In this document: positions 16,679 through 25,300 of the stretch, piece after piece
Position numbering within the stretch: the stretch's first letter is position 1
Layout of the letters: each line of letters starts with the position of its first letter
Made by a program: the position numbers and the translations under genes
DNA from: JADJLQ01 sp034439915
Lineage (GTDB): Bacteria; Bacteroidota; Bacteroidia; Chitinophagales; Saprospiraceae
Length of the DNA stretch: 29,141 nucleotides
Direction: 5' to 3'
NCBI GenBank assembly: GCA_034439915.1
Contig: JAWXBI010000310.1
Location: 1-29,141 of the forward strand
Notes under the pieces: model-generated
Database searches by the model: none
What the model saw: only the letters and a program-made list of their open reading frames with translations
What the model was told of the DNA's origin: nothing

Positions 16679-18751
16679 TTATAGAGAATTAGGTTTTAAT
16701 GGAAGCCGGATAATAAATTTGGAGCCCTGGCCTTCTGTTGATTCCAGGACTAATTCTCCTTGGTGGGCACTGGTCACGATTTCATAGGCCAAGGACAAAC
16801 CCAAACCCGTGCCACTGCCAGTTGGTTTGGTTGTAAAAAAGGGTTGGAAGACCTTATCCTTCAATTCATTTGGTATACCCGGGCCATTGTCCGCAATAGT
16901 AATTTGAATGCAAGGACCTGCAATTAACTTTGCATGCAGCGTCATCGGTTGATCTATATACTGGGTGGTGATAATGACTTTGGGTCTTTCCGTGTTTTCC
17001 TCAAGTTTATCCCCCTTGTCTAACGTTTCGGAAGATAAGGTAGTTTTCTCCTTTGAATCGGAAGTAGACAAGGCGTAAAAGGCATTATTAATTATGTTTA
17101 AAATCACCCGTCCGAAATCCTGCACGATGACATCAACTTTAGGCAAATTCGGGTCAAAATGGGTTTCAAAGTCGGCATTAAACGTCTTATCCTTGGCTTT
17201 GTATCCGTGATATGCTAACCGGAGATATTCATCACACAGGGCATTGATATCGGTCAGCTCTTTTATACCAGCTCCCTTGCGACTGTGTTGCAGCATACCT
17301 TTGACTATGCTGTCTGCCCGGCGACCATGGTAATTGATTTTCTGTTCATTGTCTTTGATATCCTGCAAGAGCAGGCTAAGATTTTGAACGCCCAGGGATT
17401 CCGTATTGTTTTTTAACTCCTCATCCAGCTCGGTCAACAACTCGGTATTGACTTCCGAAAAATTGTTGACAAAATTTAAGGGGTTCTGGATTTCGTGGGC
17501 AATGCCTGCAGTGAGTTCTCCGAGGGAGGCCATTTTTTCAGATTGGATGAGCTGTTTTTGTGTTGCTTCTAATTCAGACAACGTACTTTCAACTTTTTCC
17601 TTCTCTTGAAAAAGCAAAATGTTTGCCTTTTGTTTATGCTTATTATTTCTATAAAGAATCCCCGCCACCAACAGCAGGATTCCAAGACCAGCTACCAATG
17701 CGTATTGTCTTAAATTGTTCTGATACCTGATCCTCGAAGATTCGATTTCTTTTTGGTGTTGTTCCTGTTGGTTGACCAATACCTGGATAGCTTGTAAATT
17801 GTTTTTACCAAATAAGCTGTCTTTGTAAGCATAAGCCATTTTCAGATATCGCAATGATTCATTTGGGTCGTTTTTTTGTTCAAATAATTCCGACAGTAAG
17901 GTTGCTGCTTCCTGTAGCGGATTTTTTTGAGAGCTCATTGTTGACGCTTCTAATCCTTTCCTGCCATAATAGATGGCTGAATCAAGTTGATTTGTATTTT
18001 TATAAAACTCAGCGATCTTGTTATACGCATAAGGGGTCGCCCTGTGTTCGTTGTTTTGAATGGAAAGTTGAAGACTTTGTTTGAAATAATACAATGCTTT
18101 ATCCCAATTCTTTGATTTCAGTTCTATGTTTCCCAAAGTTTTAAAAACCAGTGGCTCTTCCCGATCAATCTGCCTAAATATTTCAAGGGCTTGCAAGGCA
18201 TTATGGCGGGCTGAATCAAGTTCACCCATTTCTTCATATACATTACCTATATCATAAAATACATATCCAAATCCTTCATTAATTTCTATAGTTTCATATA
18301 GTTTCTTTTGTTTTTCAAAATAAGCTAGTGCCTTGGGATAATCTTTTAAAATAAGATAGACTTCTCCGAGCAGATTTAATGTGGGCGATGTGATGTTCTC
18401 CAAATTATTTGACGCGGCTATCTGTAGTCCTTTGAATCCCATTTCCAGAGCCAGTGGTAAATTCCCCAAATGCATAATGGTAATACCCATAAATGATAAC
18501 CCAAGAATTTCTCCTCTCGGGTAATTAATTTGACGGGCTAATTTTAATGCCTGTTCGCCATATAAAAGAGAAGAGTCGGCGTTTCCCAAACGGTATTGGG
18601 CACACAACTCTATCAGTGTATTAACCCGTTCGACATCATTGTTGGCGGTGACTAATTGCCTGTGTAAACTATCCATTTTCTGTATCGGCTGGGAAAATCC
18701 ATCTCGGCAGATGACCACTAGCAGGAGAATCATTACGAGTTTCTTTGTCAT
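16679..18751 (-). CDS. TPR-containing sensor histidine kinase
   Basis: The product is 690 aa. Residues 1-20 are a signal peptide. About 30-310 is a periplasmic TPR array with ALxxF/AxxY patterns (for example YPKALAYFEKQ, LDSARHNALQALEIF). One membrane helix lies at about 350-367, then a coiled coil (380-405). The HisKA region has the H-box AGIAHEIQNPLNFVNNFSEV with phospho-acceptor H419. The ATPase domain has the N-box NIINNAFYAL (551-560), DNGPG (621-625), FQPFF (635-639) and GTGLGLS (647-653), all intact. It should autophosphorylate in response to a periplasmic signal. No response regulator is in the window, so its partner is elsewhere. The start overlaps the stop of a kinase remnant by one base (TAATG), which supports the ATG at 18751 and an old operon. 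Confidence 0.93.
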   Translation of the reverse strand: MTKKLVMILLLVVICRDGFSQPIQKMDSLHRQLVTANNDVERVNTLIELCAQYRLGNADSSLLYGEQALKLARQINYPRGEILGLSFMGITIMHLGNLPLALEMGFKGLQIAASNNLENITSPTLNLLGEVYLILKDYPKALAYFEKQKKLYETIEINEGFGYVFYDIGNVYEEMGELDSARHNALQALEIFRQIDREEPLVFKTLGNIELKSKNWDKALYYFKQSLQLSIQNNEHRATPYAYNKIAEFYKNTNQLDSAIYYGRKGLEASTMSSQKNPLQEAATLLSELFEQKNDPNESLRYLKMAYAYKDSLFGKNNLQAIQVLVNQQEQHQKEIESSRIRYQNNLRQYALVAGLGILLLVAGILYRNNKHKQKANILLFQEKEKVESTLSELEATQKQLIQSEKMASLGELTAGIAHEIQNPLNFVNNFSEVNTELLTELDEELKNNTESLGVQNLSLLLQDIKDNEQKINYHGRRADSIVKGMLQHSRKGAGIKELTDINALCDEYLRLAYHGYKAKDKTFNADFETHFDPNLPKVDVIVQDFGRVILNIINNAFYALSTSDSKEKTTLSSETLDKGDKLEENTERPKVIITTQYIDQPMTLHAKLIAGPCIQITIADNGPGIPNELKDKVFQPFFTTKPTGSGTGLGLSLAYEIVTSAHQGELVLESTEGQGSKFIIRLPLKPNSL

Positions 18752-19221
18752 TAGTGTGTCCGTACTGATAACTGAATGACAAATTGAGTTTCTTCCTCCC
18801 TTACATCGAACCTTAACTCACCAGGATCGTGATAATTGGTAACTTTCTGTATTGAGCCACCAGGCGGACTAATATTATTTAGATTTGTGTCACCGCCGGG
18901 AGGAAGATAATTTGTTTTAACTGAAATTCTTCCTTGGTTCGACTTCACTATATCGTAAGCCAAACTCAAGCCGGATCCTTTATTTGGTACTATTGTCCCT
19001 TCCCGATAGCCATAGAAAGTTATCGAGATGGTATTAAAGAAGGGCTGAAAGATTAATTGCAATCTGAACATCGGTTTGGTACGATATCTCAATTTAGCCA
19101 AAATATTAGAATTGAGGGAACTATGCATTTTAAAATCTCTCCATATAAGACAGCAAAAAGCATGCCCAAGTGTATAGTGTTCAATTTCACCTATGTTTTG
19201 ACCTCTGCCTGTCAATGTCAA
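18751..19221 (-). pseudogene. Remnant of a sensor histidine kinase (ATPase domain end)
   Basis: This is an open frame of 156 codons. Its second half resembles the end of a histidine-kinase ATPase domain: IFQPFFNTISIT, then KGSGLSLAYDIVKSNQGRIS and, at the end, EETQFVIQLSV. The canonical GTGLGLS box is damaged, and the G1 box, N-box and HisKA are missing. The first 55 residues resemble nothing I know. A palindromic stretch of about 47 bases (18857-18903) interrupts the last strands in frame, giving the odd LPPGGD...SPPGGS peptide. It ends in a TAATG overlap with the intact kinase, so the two were probably tandem paralogues. Translation may still serve to couple the downstream start, but kinase activity is not possible. 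Confidence 0.7.
18857..18903. repeat. Palindromic insert within the kinase remnant
   Basis: The arms ccaccaggcgg (18857-18867) and ccgccgggagg (18893-18903) are complementary at 9 of 11 positions, with a further short pairing inside (gac/gtc). On the minus strand this encodes PPGG at both ends, within a stretch that does not fit the kinase fold. It looks like a small hairpin element inserted in frame. Confidence 0.5.
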
Positions 19222-19252
19222 CAGTTGAATCCGTATACAAAAAGCCGGAAAA

Positions 19253-20209
19253 TTAAGACAGCTCCTCCGTGAGGGATTCCGGTGTAAGATTTGATTTAAT
19301 GTGCTCTGCAGCAGAGGTTAGCCCGGAAGGTGTTAAAAAAACAAAGTTTAGTTTATCCTTATTTGTTCGAATGAAATAAATTAAGGCCAGGATTTGTAAA
19401 ACAACGGCCACCAGTGAACCTTCATATCCAAACGATGCTCCGGTCAGCCGGGGATATCCTACAACGCTAAACTGGACTAAGCTATGGACGTCAATACCAC
19501 TTACATTAAAATCCAACAGACTGGCCTGCACAAAATTCCAACCGGCATGCAACCCCGTGCAAATCCAGATGTTCCGGTAAAGGATAAAAAACAAAGCCAT
19601 GAGTAAACCTCCCAATAAGATATTGGTGAAGCCAATCCAGTTAAAATGGTCATTCCCCAGGTGCATGATGGCAAAAATGGATGCCGACAAAATAACGGCG
19701 ATCAGCGTCCCAAACCGGGTTTCCACCAGGTTAATCAGGTAGGCCCTGGTCAGCACTTCTTCTCCGCCACTCTGGATAACGAAAAACAAGATAAAACCAA
19801 AGAAATAATAAGCATTCCAGGTTGGTGTAAGAAGGTCAATTTGGCCAAACAACCACAGCAATAAAAATCCAGGTATGATCAATGCCATACCCCATAACCA
19901 ACCTTTGACAAACATCATCGGCAATCCCCTGGTGCCGTAGCCCAAATCAGGTAAAGGCCTTTTGAAAATATAGGAATGCGTCAATATGGATGAGGCCAGG
20001 CCAGCGATCAGGACGGGCAGAAAACTATTTGCCCCCAATAGAAACGGGTCAGTGCTTTCATCAATAGTGGATGGCATGTGAAACAAATAAGCTTGTCCGG
20101 TTATCGATTGAATACCAGCCAACAGCAAAAATCCAATAGTTGCGAACAAGACGACAAATACCACGAATTCCAGAAACAACCATAACAGCTTAATCACACC
20201 TGATTTCAT
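19253..20209 (-). CDS. CPBP-family intramembrane metalloprotease
   Basis: The product is 318 aa with about eight hydrophobic segments. The CPBP (Abi/CAAX-like) motifs are all present: GGEEVLTRAYL with E150, E151 and R155, IFAIMHLGNDH with H183, and GLHAGWNF with H221 and N225. These form the metal site of a glutamic-type intramembrane protease related to Rce1. Bacterial members process peptides or confer immunity, and many have unknown substrates. The start overlaps the stop of the upstream hydroxylase gene by ATGA, so the two are co-translated. The C-terminal 25 residues are polar and outside the domain. It ends about 30 bases before the kinase remnant. Confidence 0.92.
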   Translation of the reverse strand: MKSGVIKLLWLFLEFVVFVVLFATIGFLLLAGIQSITGQAYLFHMPSTIDESTDPFLLGANSFLPVLIAGLASSILTHSYIFKRPLPDLGYGTRGLPMMFVKGWLWGMALIIPGFLLLWLFGQIDLLTPTWNAYYFFGFILFFVIQSGGEEVLTRAYLINLVETRFGTLIAVILSASIFAIMHLGNDHFNWIGFTNILLGGLLMALFFILYRNIWICTGLHAGWNFVQASLLDFNVSGIDVHSLVQFSVVGYPRLTGASFGYEGSLVAVVLQILALIYFIRTNKDKLNFVFLTPSGLTSAAEHIKSNLTPESLTEELS

Positions 20210-20988
20210 TTGGTTTTGGTTTTTGCTTCGAACGTATTTTTATAATCGGGACTTTCGGTGCCCATCCAATGGTCCCAAAAAGTAAAATACAAACCAAAAT
20301 TATAATTGAATTGGGTGTGGTGAAGACTATGGTGGGTAGCCCCGATCCACCATCTGCCCAACCAGTGTGTGCTGCTCCCTGCAGGATAAAGTTCATGGTT
20401 AAGGTGGTTGACCACACTGGTCACGGACATGATAAGGAATATGACAATCAGGGAAACAGGATGCAGTGGCAGCAGGTAGATCAGTAAAAAAATTGGCAAA
20501 GCTTGCACTATACTTTCCACCGGATGAAAAGAAAAAGAGGTCCAGGCGGAAGTGGTCAGGCTTTCGTGGTGCGCGCGATGCACCCATTTGTATATCGCCG
20601 GGTGATGCATAAACCGGTGCAACCAATAATAATAGGTTTCATGAATCAGCAATACCACCAATACACTCCCAATCATCCAGGACCAATGATATTGATTCCA
20701 ATCAAGATAAAGAGCTGTCCCACCTTGCTGCCAGGAATATAAAACCATGGTACCTAAACCCGCAAACAAAAAAGATGCAATGAATGAATATGTTATTTCA
20801 TTGTGTACCTGTCCAGCCCGCCTGGGGCGAAAATTGATTTTCCTGTTTTGCATTTGATCAACAAACCTGATATTGACCAGATAATAAAATATGCCGGCCA
20901 TCAGCAGATAACGCAAAAAGACAGCTGAGGTCAACAACACCACCGTCATAAACAAGTTGAAAAGATTACCCTGGGTAAGATCGATCAT
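20206..20988 (-). CDS. Sterol desaturase / fatty acid hydroxylase family protein
   Basis: The product is 260 aa, an integral membrane enzyme with hydrophobic segments at about 10-40, 65-85, 103-120 and 160-192. It carries the histidine clusters of the di-iron hydroxylase superfamily: H116, HRFMHH (124-129), HRAHH (137-141), HLNHE (195-199) and HHSLHH (219-224). Family members add hydroxyl groups or double bonds to sterols, fatty acids or carotenoids using oxygen. The substrate is not readable here. The order hydroxylase then CPBP protease, with a 4-base overlap, indicates one transcription unit. The start at 20988 is an ATG after an AT-rich 95-base gap, where the unit's promoter should lie. 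Confidence 0.93.
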   Translation of the reverse strand: MIDLTQGNLFNLFMTVVLLTSAVFLRYLLMAGIFYYLVNIRFVDQMQNRKINFRPRRAGQVHNEITYSFIASFLFAGLGTMVLYSWQQGGTALYLDWNQYHWSWMIGSVLVVLLIHETYYYWLHRFMHHPAIYKWVHRAHHESLTTSAWTSFSFHPVESIVQALPIFLLIYLLPLHPVSLIVIFLIMSVTSVVNHLNHELYPAGSSTHWLGRWWIGATHHSLHHTQFNYNFGLYFTFWDHWMGTESPDYKNTFEAKTKTK

Positions 20989-21083
20989 GCTGCCGTCGGT
21001 GAAATGGATTTCTTCCTTTAGCTATAAAATTATAACGAAGCAAACAATCCAATGAATAATTGTGCTAATTAAAAAAACAGAAA

Positions 21084-22208
21084 CTATCTTTTGTACATAT
21101 TTTTCAGGTCGTTTTCAAACAGGGTAAACGGGTCCTCATAAAACTTTATAAAATCGGGCACGCTGCTATGCCCCGGAAAAGGAGCATAATAATGGGTAGG
21201 GCTGCGAATATCATTTCTCCAGACCAGCACATAGGCCAATTTGATATCAGGTTGGCGGATGGCTTTCATCAGTACTTCTGTCCACCAAACCGGGTTGGGG
21301 ATGGATTCCAATCCTGTCTCTGTAAAAGCAGCCAGTTTATTATTTTTTCGTGCGACCGCAGAGACAATTTTTAATTGATCAATGGCTTTTTCAATATTAT
21401 AGGTATCCCTCCCAAAGTCGCGATAATTATCCATGCCTACCATATCTACCCAACCATTGCCGGGATACCTCTCGAGAAAATCCTCTTCGGTGTTAAACTT
21501 ACAATCGGGTGAGAACGCATAAATCAGGTTGTGGACCCCTGAGGAATCCCTTAAATAACTAATCGTAAACTTCCAGACGTCAATAAAATCTTCCCGGGAA
21601 CAATGGGGTTTGCCCCACCAAAACCAGCCCCCGTCAAATTCATGATAAGGCCTGAATATCATAGGTGCCAGAACCCCTTTTTCATTTCGAACGGAATTAA
21701 AAAACAATCCCAGGGTATCCAGGATATGTTTATACCGCTGATGGTGGGAACCACCGGGTTTGATCATCTCTATAGCCGGCGCGGATATGGAATCTCTCCA
21801 ATTAAACCCACCTCTTGAGACCGGATTGGAAAAATGCCAGGCCACCGTGGTCACTCCTCCTCTGGCAAATGTGGCCAATATTGTTTTTTTAAGGTTGACC
21901 AGGGTCCTTTCAATCGCCTCTCTTGGCCTTCCTGACAATCCGCTGACATCAATACCCATGACGGCCGGATGTGAACCTGTCACAGACTTGACATCTGACC
22001 GGTCGTCTTCATTGCTCCAGCCATGTCCATATTCAGTAGCGTGTTGATGACCAAATAAAATGTGTTTTTTGGATAAACGATGCAGGTTATGGTATAGGGC
22101 CTGGGTTTCTTTTGTTGCCTTGTTATCGATCTGGCCATGAGCCACCCAAGGCAAAATGACACTCCATCCGAACCAGGCTATCCTTCTAAGACGGGAAACA
22201 AATTTCAT
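21084..22208 (-). CDS. Secreted beta-mannanase, glycoside hydrolase family 26
   Basis: The product is 374 aa. A signal peptide ends near residue 25 (WVAHGQ). The rest is one GH26 barrel: ILFGHQHATEYGHGW, then GSHPAVMGIDVSGL, then VTTVAWHFSNPV. The acid/base E190 is in FRPYHEFDGGWFWWG, and the nucleophile E297 is in AAFTETGLE. WW (308-309) and VWRND are further cleft residues. Both catalytic glutamates are present, so the enzyme should cleave beta-1,4-mannan in the periplasm or at the cell surface. There is no T9SS domain, carbohydrate-binding module or lipobox Cys. It follows the giant T9SS gene on the same strand after 101 bases that include a hairpin, so it may be transcribed separately or by read-through. 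Confidence 0.94.
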   Translation of the reverse strand: MKFVSRLRRIAWFGWSVILPWVAHGQIDNKATKETQALYHNLHRLSKKHILFGHQHATEYGHGWSNEDDRSDVKSVTGSHPAVMGIDVSGLSGRPREAIERTLVNLKKTILATFARGGVTTVAWHFSNPVSRGGFNWRDSISAPAIEMIKPGGSHHQRYKHILDTLGLFFNSVRNEKGVLAPMIFRPYHEFDGGWFWWGKPHCSREDFIDVWKFTISYLRDSSGVHNLIYAFSPDCKFNTEEDFLERYPGNGWVDMVGMDNYRDFGRDTYNIEKAIDQLKIVSAVARKNNKLAAFTETGLESIPNPVWWTEVLMKAIRQPDIKLAYVLVWRNDIRSPTHYYAPFPGHSSVPDFIKFYEDPFTLFENDLKNMYKR

Positions 22209-22269
22209 ACGGCTCGGAAGATAATAGATATTGACGGAATGAGAAAGACAGTCCAGGTGCCGAAAGGAT

Positions 22270-22301
22270 GGTGTTCCGGTTCACTGTATTACAGGAACAC
22301 C
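22270..22301 (-). terminator. Hairpin just after the giant T9SS gene
   Basis: A perfect 8-bp stem, ggtgttcc (22270-22277) with ggaacacc (22294-22301), starts 9 bases past the stop at 22310. The loop is 16 bases and there is no T-run, so it may be a weak terminator or an mRNA 3'-end stabiliser between the giant gene and the mannanase gene. Confidence 0.4.
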
Positions 22302-22309
22302 CCCCCATT

Positions 22310-25300
22310 CTATTTCATCACCGTAATTTTTTTCACCACTAATCCCTTTTTAGTCGATACTTTAATGAGGTAGGTACCCGAGGAGAAATTGTTGGTTTCA
22401 ATTGCCCGGGTTTCCCTGGATAAATAATATGGAATCACCTCATTCCATATTCGTTGACCCCATAATGAATACATCGATATATTGACCTCTTCATGAATAA
22501 TTTCATTAAACTGTATATAAATCTTATCTGCAGTTGGGTTCGGATAGATCGTAACGGACAGGGTGGGGTCCTGATTTTTTGTGCTCACCCCGGAACATTT
22601 CCATTGATTGAACAAAACTTCCCCTCCGGTATAGAGATTACAAATACTATCCTTATTGGGATTATACAAAGCAATGGAACGGACAATTCCAGTGGATGGG
22701 TGATTCAGGTTGGTCCAGGTGGATCCATCCCATTTAGCCAATAGATTAATATTTTGGTTGTTTACCTGCGTAAATTGACCTCCGACAAATAATTCATTGT
22801 TGATCACTTTAAGCGCATATATCCCATTCCCTGCGGTCACACCGCTCCCTGGCGGATTAGGTCCTATACCCAGGGTAGTCCAATAAGCTCCGTTCCACAT
22901 GGCTATATGTTGTGTTTTGTTCCCATTCTGTACCATGGTAGACACTGCACTGGGGAATTGTCCAGCCGCGATGAGTTGACCTTTGTACGAGGCTATAGCG
23001 TAAATGCCTTCGCTTGAATTGGGTGGATTAACAGTAAGATTTACGGCACCACCTACACCTACTTTAGTCCAATAACCTACCCAGATCGCCAGATTATTAA
23101 ACCCACCTGCTGTATTACCGAAACGACCGCCTGCCACAATATTTCCATAAAAAATTGATAATGCAAAGACAGGTCCATTAAATCCGGATCCAAAGGTTGC
23201 CCAGCCCGGACCTGGATTCCATCGGGCTATGTTGTTGGCCGTGATGGAGTTTGTACCTACCGAGTTAAATTTTCCACCTACCACCAGTCCCCATGCAGTA
23301 GAAAGCAAGGCATCCACATTAGTGATCGCACCATTTATACCTCCCTGGGGAATGGCTGACCAGGAGATTCCGTTCCAACTGGCAATCTTACTTGCCGGCG
23401 TATTGCCCGCTATAGTAAATTCGCCTCCTGCATATAAGATCCCATTATGGACTTCAATATCATTCACTATATTGTTTAAACCACCCCCGGCTAATGGCGC
23501 CCAGGTAGTACCGTTCCAGGCCGCAATATTGCTGGCTGCAACAGCCGGATTTCCAATAGTGTTGAATGAACCTGCGGCAATCAATCTGCCCTGGTAGACT
23601 ACCATGTCTTGTATCCAGGATGTATTGAGTTGGTTCCAGGAAGTACCTGGACAATACGTAGTACAGCTATCGGATAAAGCACATGGTCGTTGGTATAAAA
23701 CAATTTTACAAGTACATTTTTGCATACCACAGACGGTTTGCAAATTCAATGTATAATAACCTGCATTCAATGAACCGGGTAAATTGATTTGAAAATTTCC
23801 GGGAGATACGTTGCCGGAAAGACCGCTTAAAGAGCCAATCAGCGCCCATTGTATCAAAGGTGTAAAACAAGAATCTCCGGCACAAACAAAATTGCCGTTA
23901 ATCGATATTCCTCCCGGAGCAGGACATCCAAGCGTAACCGTGTCATTACAATGAACCGGAACCAAGGTGCCATTTTGAGGCATAGTAAGGGTAAACCGTC
24001 CACATTCACACGTGCAATGCAGGTCAATAGTAAATTTAAGTACGGTATCAAAGCAAGCTTTGTGATTGGAATCAAATTCCACAATTGGAATCTGGATGGT
24101 ATACTGTCCACTCTGGGCATAGGTATGCATCGCCATGCCACCCGAACCCGGTCCATCGTCAATGTCCCCATCTCCCCAATCTATCCATAATACGGAATCA
24201 CAGGGAGGTAAACGCAGTACATTTATTTTGGCTTTACACAATGAATCTATGACACTGAGCTGGATTGCATTGATTACATTGTGAATAAAGTTTGATTTAT
24301 TCTTGCAACAACTATCCACTTCAGGAGGACAATTACCAAAATTAACCTGAGCCACCTGATTGGCACCAATAAAAATGGAAGACATACCGGAGGCAGGAAA
24401 CGAAGGATTCCAACCATACTGATTTAATTCTTTTACGGTATATAATCCCGGTATTAATGGACTAAAACTATATGAACCATTCACATCGGTAATGACCGTA
24501 TCAATGGCAACGCCCTGACTGTTGCACAAGACGATCTGCCATCCTTGCAAGGTTTGTTGTGTTCCATTGAATGGCAGTCCGGCACAGATGGAATCAACAT
24601 ATTTTATTCCGATCAGAGAGGAGGGTTCGCAACAAATTTCCTTGACCAGGCCGGTTCCGGATATACTACCACATACATTGAGTCCGGTATAGGTATGGCC
24701 ATAATTGTAGACACTAGCTTTTATACAATACCGTCCCTGGTCCAAAATCAGGTTTACAGTAGTATCCTTTGCGGGATTGAGGAAGGAATAACTGGACGTG
24801 TTAGACAATAAATTTGCAACAACAGTCCCCGTACTGTCACAAAGCATAAAGTCAACTGCATTATCTGCCAGGGCACTAAGGTGTATCTGGATCCTGGCCC
24901 CATCTTTACAAATGCAAAAACAACGGCTGAATTCATATACGCCGTCATCGTAATGATAAGGTCCACCTGAAAAATTAATCCATTTCGAACAGGGCTGTGC
25001 TGCTGAAGGCTGATCCTGCCAATAGGTGGGTGTGGATAAGACATAAGCCGGCTTAGGCAAAATATAAAGCGGGTAGGGTGATTTCGTTACAGTCCAAAAT
25101 GCATCCGGGCTGCCCGCCGGATAAAACTGACCGGTGCTATGGTCCAGTCCTGTACTTAAAGAAATGGTATCCGCCCTGCACCCTAAACCGCACGTAGTAT
25201 CGGGCTGCGGAGGACAGAAGAAAACAAAACTGGTATCACAACTTACAGTTGATGTTCCAATCAGGTATTCGGTTTTTATCTTTATGGTATCCGGGTTGGA

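Noticed and set aside
19253..20209. CPBP protease as part of a bacteriocin or phage-defence system
   Set aside because: No precursor peptide, toxin or defence partner is nearby. The only coupled gene is a membrane hydroxylase.
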